Source: Pseudomonadota bacterium
GTDB lineage: Bacteria > Pseudomonadota > Gammaproteobacteria > JAADHS01
DNA: 55,828 bases
NCBI GenBank assembly: GCA_021821045.1
Contig: JAKACW010000028.1
Location: forward strand, 1 to 55,828
Reading direction: 5' to 3'
Below the pieces are notes generated by a model. The model searched no databases. It saw only the letters and a list, made by a program, of their open reading frames with translations, and had not been told where the DNA came from. The translations under genes and the position numbers were made by a program. How positions within the stretch are numbered: the stretch's first letter is position 1; each line of letters starts with the position of its first letter. Below are positions 35,174-43,626 of the stretch, piece after piece.

Positions 35174-36399
35174 CAGCTCCGGCGTTCGTTCAACTTCTCC
35201 AACATGCTCACCGAGGGATAACCATCCTGCGGCAAACCGGCGTCGCGTTGGAAGGCGCGTATGGCGGTTCTGGTTTGAGCGCCGGGAATGCCGTCCGGCG
35301 TGCCCACAGGGTAGCCCAATTCATTCAATTTGCTCTGCAGCGCTAAAGCCTGCTCACGCGACAACGGCCGATTGTCGGCGTCGCGACCGTGGCGAATGCG
35401 CGGCAATCCTACGAACCGGTCGGCGAGATAACCGACCGTGACCGCATAGTTGATCGAACGGTTCCAGTTCATGATCACGTCGAAATTGCGATACACCAAG
35501 AACGCCGGCCCTTGGTAACCTTGGGGTAGCACGATCGCGCCGGCGACATCGGCCTTCGGCAATGGGCCGCCGTCGGGTTTGCGCACGCCCATCTTCGCCC
35601 ACTCGGCGATCGGCTTTTTGATCGAAAGATCGGCCTGATCCCAGAGAAAATCTTTGGGCAGTTTTACTTCCCGGCCCCAGATTTCATCACTGCGCCAGCC
35701 GAGGCGGTTGAGATAATTGGCAGCGGAAGAAAACGCATCGGGCAGCGAACCCCACAAGTCCCGTTTGCCGTCCCCCGTGGCATCGATCGCGTATTGCAGA
35801 AACGTGCTCGGCATGAACTGCATGTGCCCGACCGCGCCGGCCCAGGAGCCTTTCATGTCCGCCACCGTCACGCTGCCCTCATCGAGGATATGCAACGCAT
35901 CCAAAAGCTGAGCGCGGAAAAACGCGTCGCGGCGGTGATCGTGAGCAAGCGTGGCCAAAGAGCCCACCACGGGGAAGGCCCCCAGATAACTGCCGAAGTT
36001 CGTCTCCAAGCCCCAGAACGCCACTAAAAACCGCGGTGGCACACCGTACTGCTTTTCCACTTTCGCCAGCAGATCGCGGTGTTCTTCCAGCAGTTTGCGC
36101 CCGCGTGCGATGCGGTCCTCGGTTACCCGCTGGCCCAGATAATTCCAAAAGGTCTGCGTAAACTCGGGTTGCTGACGGTCCAGTTCGATGACGCGCGGAA
36201 TGGGTCGCAGACCCTGCAGCGCCGTGTCCAGCGTTGAAGCGGAAATGCCTTTGCCGGCGGCTTCGTCGCGCAACGCGCCCAGCCAGGCGTCGAAATCACT
36301 CGCCAGCGCTGGCTGTCCGGTCGCGGACAAACTCAATGACAGCAGAATGGCGAATAATACGTTGGCGCTTGTCGCAGGTTTTACGGCAGAAATATTCAT
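35173..36399 (-). CDS. Lytic murein transglycosylase (MltB family) with peptidoglycan-binding domain
   Basis: A 408-residue exported enzyme that cleaves peptidoglycan glycan strands with formation of 1,6-anhydro-muropeptides. Signal peptide (VLFAILLSLSLSATGQPALA); catalytic domain of the MltB type with Glu in AFWGLETNFGSYLG and the motif 'WAGAVGHMQFMPSTFLQYAID'; C-terminal PG_binding_1 domain ('LNELGYPVGTPDGIPGAQTRTAIRAFQRDAGL'). Start: ATG 36399; a TTG 30 bases upstream is a weak alternative. The stop codon overlaps the start of the TldD-type gene, so peptidoglycan remodelling and TldD/E proteolysis may be co-expressed. Confidence 0.9.
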   Translation of the reverse strand: MNISAVKPATSANVLFAILLSLSLSATGQPALASDFDAWLGALRDEAAGKGISASTLDTALQGLRPIPRVIELDRQQPEFTQTFWNYLGQRVTEDRIARGRKLLEEHRDLLAKVEKQYGVPPRFLVAFWGLETNFGSYLGAFPVVGSLATLAHDHRRDAFFRAQLLDALHILDEGSVTVADMKGSWAGAVGHMQFMPSTFLQYAIDATGDGKRDLWGSLPDAFSSAANYLNRLGWRSDEIWGREVKLPKDFLWDQADLSIKKPIAEWAKMGVRKPDGGPLPKADVAGAIVLPQGYQGPAFLVYRNFDVIMNWNRSINYAVTVGYLADRFVGLPRIRHGRDADNRPLSREQALALQSKLNELGYPVGTPDGIPGAQTRTAIRAFQRDAGLPQDGYPSVSMLEKLNERRS

Positions 36400-36516
36400 C
36401 GACTCGGGTTTCGGCTCACGCAGAGTCAAAGGCTATATTCAACCGAATGGTTTGGCAACGCTTTTTACACGCACGTCGATAATGAACGAATTTTCAGTGG
36501 ACGCCGCCGACAGCGA

Positions 36517-38619
36517 TCAATGCAGGTGCGGAGCAGCGGAATAGGCCGGCGAAAACTGGTTGTGGTTGGTCGCCACCAGATGGGTAAATTCGTTTATCTC
36601 CTGCGGACGCCCGCAGAAAAATCCCTGCGCGATATCGATGCCGTGGGACTGCAGGAATTGATATTGCGAAGCCCGTTCAATGCCTTCCGCGACAATCTTG
36701 AGATTGAGTGGATGAGCCATGGCAATGATGCCGTCGATAATCGCTTCATTCTCATCAGATTTGGGCAAGGTCTCGATGAATGATCGATCAATTTTCAATA
36801 TATCCAACGGGAACTTACGCAGCAGACTTAAAGAAGAATATCGGCTGCCGAAGTTGTCGATGGCAATGCGCACACCCATTTCGCGCAAACGTTTGAGCAA
36901 GCCGGACGACGCGCTGGCATCCTCGGTCAGATAGCGCTCGGAAATCTCCAAACACAAACACGAAGCGTCGACGCCGGTTCGCAGCAACGTATCACCAATT
37001 TGGTCGGCCAAATCCGGATGCCAAAACTGCTTGGCGGAAAGATTCACGGACACCGTTCGGATGGTCGCACCGAGATCGCGCCAGGCCCGAAAATCCATGC
37101 ATACCCGCTCCAGCATCCATTCCGTCACCTTGTTGATCAGTCCGGTTTCCTCCAGGACGGGGAGAAACTCGTTCGGCGGCACCAACCAACGCTCTCCGCG
37201 CGACCAGCGCAACAGGGCTTCGGCGCCGACCACGCGGCCGTTGCTGAAGTCGACTTGCGGCTGATAGTGAACAACGAACTCTTCACGCTCCAAGGCGCGG
37301 CGCAGCGCGCCTTCCATGTGCATTTGGCCAATGGTGTCGGCGTCCATGGTCGGCGAGTATTGGCGCATGCCGCCGCTGAGTTTAGCTTGGTGCAACGCAC
37401 GGTCTGCGTACTTGATGAGGGCGTCGGCATCGCGGGTGTCCTGCGGATAACGGGCCACGCCGATACTGGCGGTGAGGAACAACTCTCGCGAACCGAGCAC
37501 AAACGGCTCCTTCAAACAATCGGCGAGCTTCTGCGTTACTTCCTCGAGTTTAGCTTCGCGGTCCAGATCAACCAGCACCACCGCAAACTCATCGCCCCCT
37601 AGACGGGCGACGATATCGTTTTCCGAAGTGTGCTGGCGCAAGCGCTGGCTCACCCGCTGCAGGATGCGATCGCCGTGATGGTGTCCCAAGGTGTCGTTGA
37701 TGCGGGTGAAACGATCCAAGTCGAACTGCAGATAGACGATTTCCCGGTTCAAGTAGCCGGCGCGCAGAATGGCGCTCTTGAGTTTTTCGCGTAGCAGAGC
37801 GCGGTTGGGGAGATCGGTCAGCGCGTCATACTGCGTCAGATAGCGCACGCGCTCTTCGGCCTTGCGCTGCACGCTGAGGTCGATCAGGCTGCCGATGTAG
37901 TGGCTCACCTCCCCCATGTCGTCGCGCACGCTGCTGATGGTTAACCAGGCGGGAAAAATCTCGCCGTTCTTGCGCCGGTTTTGAATCTCGCCGCGCCAGT
38001 AGCCGCTGTCCTGCAGCGAACGCCACATCTGGCGAAAAAAGGGCGCGGTATGCCGGCCGGAACCCAGCAGTTGCGGCGTGTTTCCGATGACCTCATCGAC
38101 GCTGAAGCCGGTCATGTCGCAAAACGCCTGATTGACCCGCACGATCCTCGCCTTGGGATCGGTGATCATGATGCCTTCCATGCTGTTGTCGAACACGCTG
38201 GCCGCCAAACGCAGCGCGTTTTCCGCTTCGCGGCGTTCCTTGCGAATCTGCGCCTCGACCAACTCCCGTTCGATCGCCGGCGCCAACCGCGTCAAGTTGC
38301 CTTTCATGATGTAGTCGTGCGCCCCGGCCCGCATGGCATCCACGGCCGTGTCTTCCCCGATCGCGCCGGAAACGATCACAAAAGGAACGTCGATGCCTGT
38401 GCTGCGAACCAGATTCAGCGCGTCCAGACCGCTGAAGCTCGGCAACGAATAATCGCTGATGATGCAGTCCCACGTCTGCTGGGCCAGTGCGTTACGCAGT
38501 TGACCGGGCGTCTGAACGCGCACATGTTCGGGTTCGAATCCAGCCTGACGCAATGCCCGTAATACGAACAGCATGTCATCTTCGGAATCTTCAACAATCA
38601 GCACGCGTATGGGCTTCAC
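36517..38619 (-). CDS. Response regulator with PAS, GGDEF and (degenerate) EAL domains
   Basis: A 700-residue cytoplasmic protein. REC domain (residues about 5-120; VEDSEDD, phosphoacceptor Asp in CIISDYSLPS, Lys in DYIMKGN), PAS domain (about 145-265), GGDEF domain with intact GGDEF at 341-345, and EAL domain with Glu467 in GAEALLRW. The usual DDFGTGYSS loop here reads IDNFGSRYSS (Asp588-Asn589), so the second acidic metal ligand is missing. The cyclase looks competent; the phosphodiesterase may be dead or regulatory. The GTG at 38619 is preceded by AGGTTG. Orphan regulator: no kinase beside it. Confidence 0.9.
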   Translation of the reverse strand: MKPIRVLIVEDSEDDMLFVLRALRQAGFEPEHVRVQTPGQLRNALAQQTWDCIISDYSLPSFSGLDALNLVRSTGIDVPFVIVSGAIGEDTAVDAMRAGAHDYIMKGNLTRLAPAIERELVEAQIRKERREAENALRLAASVFDNSMEGIMITDPKARIVRVNQAFCDMTGFSVDEVIGNTPQLLGSGRHTAPFFRQMWRSLQDSGYWRGEIQNRRKNGEIFPAWLTISSVRDDMGEVSHYIGSLIDLSVQRKAEERVRYLTQYDALTDLPNRALLREKLKSAILRAGYLNREIVYLQFDLDRFTRINDTLGHHHGDRILQRVSQRLRQHTSENDIVARLGGDEFAVVLVDLDREAKLEEVTQKLADCLKEPFVLGSRELFLTASIGVARYPQDTRDADALIKYADRALHQAKLSGGMRQYSPTMDADTIGQMHMEGALRRALEREEFVVHYQPQVDFSNGRVVGAEALLRWSRGERWLVPPNEFLPVLEETGLINKVTEWMLERVCMDFRAWRDLGATIRTVSVNLSAKQFWHPDLADQIGDTLLRTGVDASCLCLEISERYLTEDASASSGLLKRLREMGVRIAIDNFGSRYSSLSLLRKFPLDILKIDRSFIETLPKSDENEAIIDGIIAMAHPLNLKIVAEGIERASQYQFLQSHGIDIAQGFFCGRPQEINEFTHLVATNHNQFSPAYSAAPHLH

Positions 38620-38735
38620 GGCGCAACCTATGATGTCATGATGAAGGGATGAGATTAAAATGCATTATAGGCGCTCGAGAGCAAAAAGAAACCCGACAAA
38701 TCGGTTGGTGAACACGGTGTGGACAATCCAATGCG

Positions 38736-39605
38736 ATGCACTTGGAAACGCCGTCGGAGATAGTTCACATTGTCCAATCCGATCGGAATTATTACTCCGC
38801 AATTCGAATGATTAACAGAATGGCGATGCAGATGACAACGCAAGACGCGTCTTCAAGTTTGACTCCGTTTGATGCCCAGCTAGTCCTGTATCAGGACGAC
38901 GACATCATCTGTATCAACAAGCAGGCCGGCGAGTTAGTGGTGGCGGATCGCTGGAAAAAAGAAACCAATGTGCTGTTGCACAAGTTGGGCGTTTATCTGC
39001 GCGCCCAGGGCCACCAACCCGACGCCACGGGGCGCGATCTCTACCCGGTGCACCGTCTTGATCGCGACACCAGCGGCGTGGTCGTCTTCGCGAAAAACGC
39101 CGAGGCCCACCGCAATTTGTCCAAACAATTCGAGTCGCGCGATGTCGCGAAAAAGTATTGGCTGTTCACCCGTGGCGCGCCGGAGTGGGATGAACACATT
39201 GTCGATGCGCCGTTGCGCCGGCTCGAAGGCAAGCGCGGGCGCGGCAGAGGCACGGTGGATTGGGAAAACGGCAAGCCCGCGCGCACGCAGTTCCGCGTGC
39301 TTAATCGTTACCATGACGTGGGATGGCTGGAGGCAGAGCCGGAGACGGGCCGGCTGCACCAAATACGCTTGCACGCCATGGAAGCCGGATTCCCGCTGCT
39401 CTACGATCCGCAATATCTCAAGGCGCCTTGGGAAAGCGAGTTTTACGGCCCATTGCCGTTGCAGCGCGTGCCGCTTCACGCCCATTGGCTGCGTTTCGCC
39501 CACCCGCGCAACCGGCAGCGCGATCTGGAAATCAGCGCGCCTCTGGACGGCGCGTTAACCCAATTGGTGCGCGTTCTGGAAGACGAAAGCGAAGTGATGA
39601 TATGA
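38736..39605 (+). CDS. RluA-family RNA pseudouridine synthase
   Basis: A protein of up to 289 residues that isomerises uridine to pseudouridine in rRNA or tRNA. The catalytic motif HRLDRDTSGVV is complete (Asp109 when counted from ATG 38736), and 'LHQIRLHAMEAGFPLLYDPQY' and 'PLHAHWLRFAHP' are family features. No S4 domain is present, so it is a compact RluA/RsuA-like member. Start is uncertain: the longest frame begins at 38736, but ATGs at 38808, 38820 and 38832 are nearer to the family N-terminus; none has a convincing ribosome-binding site. Target site not predictable. Confidence 0.87.
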   Translation: MHLETPSEIVHIVQSDRNYYSAIRMINRMAMQMTTQDASSSLTPFDAQLVLYQDDDIICINKQAGELVVADRWKKETNVLLHKLGVYLRAQGHQPDATGRDLYPVHRLDRDTSGVVVFAKNAEAHRNLSKQFESRDVAKKYWLFTRGAPEWDEHIVDAPLRRLEGKRGRGRGTVDWENGKPARTQFRVLNRYHDVGWLEAEPETGRLHQIRLHAMEAGFPLLYDPQYLKAPWESEFYGPLPLQRVPLHAHWLRFAHPRNRQRDLEISAPLDGALTQLVRVLEDESEVMI

Positions 39606-39616
39606 CATCACTCCTA

Positions 39617-41029
39617 TCATTTTTGCTCAAGCGTGTTGGAATGGAGATCGAATTCGTTATTGACCGAGGGCGCGACCACGGCGGCGTTTAATTCGGAACG
39701 CAGCGTCGCGGCCAATGCATCCATGGCGCGCGGCTCGCCGTGTACGAGAATAACCGGCGGCCGACCCTTGAACTTTTGGTACCAACCTAACAGCCCGGCT
39801 TTGTCCGCATGGGCCGACAAACCGCCCACCGTGTGCACCGTCGCCGCCACGCGAATGGTCTCGCCCCATAGCCTGATGTGTTGAGCGCCGTCCACCAACG
39901 CGCGACCAACCGTGCCCTCGGCTTGAAAGCCGACAATGATGATATGCGTCTCGCTGCGCCAGGCATGGTGCTTGAGATGCTGTTTGATGCGGCCACCGGT
40001 ACACATCCCCGAGCCGGCGATGATAATGGCACCCGAGCGCACATTGTTGAGCTGCATGGACTGCTCCGGCTCGGGCGTGAAATGCAAATTGGGCAGCAAC
40101 GCGCCGGCGCGCAGCTTGCTGAGCAACTCGGCCGCCTCCGGCTCCAACAAGTCCTTGTGCTGCGTATACACTTCCGTCGCCTCGATGGCCAACGGGCTGT
40201 CGAGAAAGATGTTCCACCGGTCGATGCTCCAGTCGTCGTAATACTTTCCGAACAGATACAGCACTTCCTGGGTGCGCCCCACCGCGAAAGCCGGAATGAG
40301 AATATTGCCCCGCGCACTCTTCACTTCCGAGACGACATCTTTGACTTCTTCCCAGGTTCGCTCCCAAGGGCGGTGCAAGCGGTCGCCATAGGTGCTCTCG
40401 AGCATAACGACATCGGCATCCGCGAGCACGGTCGGATCGCGCATCAAAGGCGTGCCGATGTGGCCGAGGTCGCCGCTGAATACGACACGACGTTTGAGCG
40501 GACCTTCCTGCAGTTCCAGCACGACAATGCAGGAACCCAAAATGTGTCCCGCGTCATACAAGGTCAGCGTGACCCCGGGGAGAATTTCCCGCGCCTGCTC
40601 GTACTCGAAAACCTCGAATAACGCCACGGTCGACTCGGCATCCTCCATCGTGTAGAGGGCTTCAACCGGCTTAAGCCCCTTGCGTTGTCGTTTCTTGTTG
40701 TCCCACTGGCTGTCTTTCTCCTGCAGATATGCCGCATCCCGCAGCATGATGCGACACAGATCGCGCGTGGCGCGGTGGGCATAGATGGGGCCCTTGTAGC
40801 CCTGCTTGACCAGCCACGGCAAGCGTCCGCTGTGATCGATGTGCGCGTGACTCAGCACCACGGCGTCGATTCGATGAGGTTCGATCGGCAAGGGTTCGGA
40901 ATTGCGCGCTTCGTCCGATGGAAGGCCCTGAATCAAACCGCAATCGACCAAGAATTTCTTACCGCCCACTTCGAACAGATGACATGATCCGGTGACTTCG
41001 CGCGCGGCGCCCAGGAATTTTATTTTCAC
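39617..41029 (-). CDS. Metallo-beta-lactamase / beta-CASP ribonuclease
   Basis: A 470-residue metallo-beta-lactamase-fold nuclease. Zinc motif HAHIDHSG (His61, His63, Asp65, His66), then beta-CASP region: 'SGDLGHIGTPLMRDPT', 'ESTYGDRLH', 'IPAFAVGRTQEVLY' and 'AGSGMCTGGRIKQHLKHH'. This architecture is shared by RNA 3'-end processing and degrading enzymes (archaeal CPSF-like and bacterial homologues). Full length; the start ATG 41029 lies close to the next upstream gene. Substrate likely RNA; in bacteria the in vivo target of this subgroup is not settled. Confidence 0.92.
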   Translation of the reverse strand: MKIKFLGAAREVTGSCHLFEVGGKKFLVDCGLIQGLPSDEARNSEPLPIEPHRIDAVVLSHAHIDHSGRLPWLVKQGYKGPIYAHRATRDLCRIMLRDAAYLQEKDSQWDNKKRQRKGLKPVEALYTMEDAESTVALFEVFEYEQAREILPGVTLTLYDAGHILGSCIVVLELQEGPLKRRVVFSGDLGHIGTPLMRDPTVLADADVVMLESTYGDRLHRPWERTWEEVKDVVSEVKSARGNILIPAFAVGRTQEVLYLFGKYYDDWSIDRWNIFLDSPLAIEATEVYTQHKDLLEPEAAELLSKLRAGALLPNLHFTPEPEQSMQLNNVRSGAIIIAGSGMCTGGRIKQHLKHHAWRSETHIIIVGFQAEGTVGRALVDGAQHIRLWGETIRVAATVHTVGGLSAHADKAGLLGWYQKFKGRPPVILVHGEPRAMDALAATLRSELNAAVVAPSVNNEFDLHSNTLEQK

Positions 41030-41042
41030 GGCTTTATCCTAC

Positions 41043-42089
41043 TCAACGTATTGGACTCCCCGCGTCGGGCTCATCGGAAATGCCCGGCTGATGAAACTCC
41101 TGAAACTCCTCTACTTGCGCGGCGACATCATCGGGACGATGCACTCGCGCCACGTGAAAAAGGCCATCGCCTTCGTTGGCCAACGGCAGATTGGACCGGC
41201 CGAGGACGATGCCGCTCATCGCCGCCAAGACCTCCTCTTCCCGATCGCCGAAAGGATCGGTTACCACACCGAGCAGACCGTCCCGTTTAACCCTGCCGCC
41301 CAGTTTGACCAGCGGGCGGAATATGCCACTCACCGGCGCACGCACCCAATAGCTTGATCTGGCCACCACCGGTGCCGCCTGCCGGCGCCGCTTCTTCAGC
41401 GCGGGAAGCATGCCGAGGGCGCGCATGACGCTGATGATGCCGCGCTCGCCGGCGCGAATCGCGACTTCATCGAAGCGCAATCCCTCGCCGCCTTCGTACA
41501 ATAGCATGGGCATACCGCGCTCGGCGGCCCGTTGGCGCAGCGAACCGTCATGCAGATTGGAGTTGAGCAACAACGGGACGTGGAACTCCTGCGCCAGTCG
41601 GGTTGTTTCCGCATCATCCAGGTTCGCCCGAATGTGGGGCAAATTGCTACGGTGCACCGCGCCGGTGTGAAGATCGATGCCGTGGGTGCACTTCTCGACG
41701 ATTTCAGTCATGAACAGATGGGCGAGGCGCGCGGCAAGCGAGCCTCTTTCCGAGCCGGGGAAGCTGCGATTGAGATCGCGCCGATCAGGCAGGTAGCGCG
41801 AATGCTGCAGCAGACCGTGAACGTTGACGATGGGGATCGCGATCAACGTGCCGCGAATGGCGTTCAGGCGCGGCGAACGCAGCAAGCGACGGATGATCTC
41901 CACGCCGTTGATTTCGTCGCCGTGAATGGCGGCGCAGATGAACAACCGCGGCCCCGGGCGCTTGCCCCGTATCACGTGCACCGGCATCCCCATTTCAGTA
42001 TGGGTATAGAGTTTCGTGACAGGCAGATCGATGGTCAACCGCTGCCCCGGCGCGATGGAAACCCCGTTGATTCGGAATGCATCGGCCAA
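41043..42089 (-). CDS. Succinylglutamate desuccinylase / aspartoacylase family zinc hydrolase
   Basis: A 348-residue M14-like amidohydrolase. Zinc motif HGDE (His56, Glu59) in ICAAIHGDEINGVE, then 'YLPDRRDLNRSFPG', 'THGIDLHTGAVHRSNLPHIRANL' and 'LLYEGGEGLRFDEVAI', followed by a lipoyl-like C-terminal part. The start appears to be TTG 42089, near AGG in the RimK stop region; no ATG fits better. Third gene of the rimB-rimK-aspartoacylase cluster; relatives cluster with rimK, and the enzyme might trim glutamyl chains or act on another amide (inference). Confidence 0.87.
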   Translation of the reverse strand: MADAFRINGVSIAPGQRLTIDLPVTKLYTHTEMGMPVHVIRGKRPGPRLFICAAIHGDEINGVEIIRRLLRSPRLNAIRGTLIAIPIVNVHGLLQHSRYLPDRRDLNRSFPGSERGSLAARLAHLFMTEIVEKCTHGIDLHTGAVHRSNLPHIRANLDDAETTRLAQEFHVPLLLNSNLHDGSLRQRAAERGMPMLLYEGGEGLRFDEVAIRAGERGIISVMRALGMLPALKKRRRQAAPVVARSSYWVRAPVSGIFRPLVKLGGRVKRDGLLGVVTDPFGDREEEVLAAMSGIVLGRSNLPLANEGDGLFHVARVHRPDDVAAQVEEFQEFHQPGISDEPDAGSPIR

Positions 42090-42094
42090 AGCGC

Positions 42095-43000
42095 CTAGCC
42101 CTTTCCTCGCGTGCGCGTTTTGTTGGGCTCGCCATGACGCTCGATGAATTCGATCATCATGGAGGCGATGTCCTTCTTGGTCGCGCCTTCGATACCTTCC
42201 AATCCCGGCGAGGAATTCACTTCCATGACGAGCGGACCGCGATTGGAGCGCAGAATGTCGACGCCGGCCACATTCAGGCCCATGGACTTGGCGGCTTTCA
42301 ACGCCGTTGATCGCTCGGCGGGCGTGAGCTTCGTAACCGTCGCCGTGCCGCCCCGGTGCAGATTGGAGCGGAACTCGCCTTCCCGGGCTTGCCGCGTCAT
42401 CGCCGCGACGACCTTGTCGCCAATGACGAAACAGCGCACGTCGGAACCGCCTGCCTCCTTGATGAACTCCTGCACCACGAAATCCGCCTTTAATTCCTGA
42501 AAGGCATCGATCACGCTCTCGGCGGCCTTTTTGGTCTCGGCCAAAACGACGCCTTTGCCTTGGGTCCCTTCGAGAAGCTTGACGACCACCGGCGCGCCCC
42601 CCACCAACCGAATCAAATCGTGGGCATTTTCGATGTCATGGGCAAAACCGGTATTCGGCAGTCCCACGCCTTTGCGCGACAACAGTTGCGAAGAGCGCAG
42701 TTTGTCCCGAGCCCGCCCGATGGCCACCGATTCATTGAGCGGGAACACGCCCATCATTTCGAATTGGCGCAGCACCGCCAACCCGTAGCCTGTAATCGAC
42801 GCGCCGATGCGAGGAATCACCGCGTGGAAGCCATCGAGCCGCTCGCCCTTGTAGTAGATGCCCGGCTTCATGGTGGCGATATCCATGTAGCACTTCAGCG
42901 TGTCGAACACGTAAACCTCGTGCCCGCGCTTTTGCCCCGCCTCCACGATACGGCGAGTCGAGTACAGCCTCCTGTTGCGTGACAATACAGCTATTTTCAT
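42095..43000 (-). CDS. rimK: RimK, ribosomal protein S6 glutamate ligase (ATP-grasp)
   Basis: A 301-residue ATP-grasp ligase that adds glutamate to the C-terminus of ribosomal protein S6; exact usual length for RimK. Features: [20 protein letters not shown] start, '[21 protein letters not shown]' ATP-grasp loop, '[30 protein letters not shown]' metal/ATP site. ATG 43000 with AGGGA two bases upstream; a longer in-frame extension to 43186 is not RimK-like. It follows rimB by 23 bases and precedes the aspartoacylase-like gene, the order seen in rim operons of Pseudomonas-type bacteria. Confidence 0.93.
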   Translation of the reverse strand: MKIAVLSRNRRLYSTRRIVEAGQKRGHEVYVFDTLKCYMDIATMKPGIYYKGERLDGFHAVIPRIGASITGYGLAVLRQFEMMGVFPLNESVAIGRARDKLRSSQLLSRKGVGLPNTGFAHDIENAHDLIRLVGGAPVVVKLLEGTQGKGVVLAETKKAAESVIDAFQELKADFVVQEFIKEAGGSDVRCFVIGDKVVAAMTRQAREGEFRSNLHRGGTATVTKLTPAERSTALKAAKSMGLNVAGVDILRSNRGPLVMEVNSSPGLEGIEGATKKDIASMMIEFIERHGEPNKTRTRGKG

Positions 43001-43023
43001 GATCCCTGTCCGTGCCTGTCCCT

Positions 43024-43491
43024 TTATGTCCGTGGTTTGGTGCGTTTCTTGCGTCCCGGCGGCAGCGTACCGATCAAATATGACGCCTTGGGGTCGACCA
43101 GGAACTTTGAATCCAACGCCGTTCGGCCCAGCAGCATTCGGAACCTCATGATATCCCGATCGGTCAAGGTCATTTCGATCGGCCACTGATGAGAACTCAC
43201 CTGGGCCGTCGTTACGATCACATATCGCTGCTCGCGATGACCGCCCGAGTCTGTCACCCAGCGCCGGTCGATGATCTCAGCCTCGCAAACCTTTACGATG
43301 TCCGTTCGCCCCTGAAAGGGGTGAAGTTTAAAACGCGCCAGCCAGACGCCCCGCGCCTTCACGGTTTCGATAGCGAAAGCGTGCAACGCCGACGTGCGGG
43401 CGCCAGTATCGATTTTCGCTTTAATATGGGGAACGTGAAGTTCGGGGAGCGATATCCATTCGCGCCAGCCTATGAGATGCCGATCGGTCAC
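43024..43491 (-). CDS. RimB-like retropepsin-type aspartic protease
   Basis: A 155-residue soluble protein with the retropepsin motif DTGA (Asp28) in [15 protein letters not shown], and the later '[18 protein letters not shown]' strand. This family (DUF615-neighbour 'ATP-dependent zinc protease', RimB) is encoded beside rimK and is reported to work with it on ribosomal protein S6. GTG 43491 is preceded by AAGGA three bases upstream. The gene is 23 bases before rimK. Dimerisation is needed to form a complete active site. Confidence 0.85.
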   Translation of the reverse strand: MTDRHLIGWREWISLPELHVPHIKAKIDTGARTSALHAFAIETVKARGVWLARFKLHPFQGRTDIVKVCEAEIIDRRWVTDSGGHREQRYVIVTTAQVSSHQWPIEMTLTDRDIMRFRMLLGRTALDSKFLVDPKASYLIGTLPPGRKKRTKPRT

Positions 43492-43626
43492 AATTCCTTA
43501 GACCCTCAATCGATAACCTGACCACTCACACGCTGTTCCCGCAAGCCGATGACGCGGGATTTTTATACCGGATCGGGCCGCCCCTGTAAATGACCGCCGT
43601 GGAAACCCGCCACGGGAACGTTGACG

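Noticed and set aside
43538-43566. Hairpin CCCGC...GCGGG followed by TTTTTAT on the plus strand
   Set aside because: It would terminate plus-strand transcription, but both flanking genes are on the minus strand; likely chance or part of the rimB upstream region.
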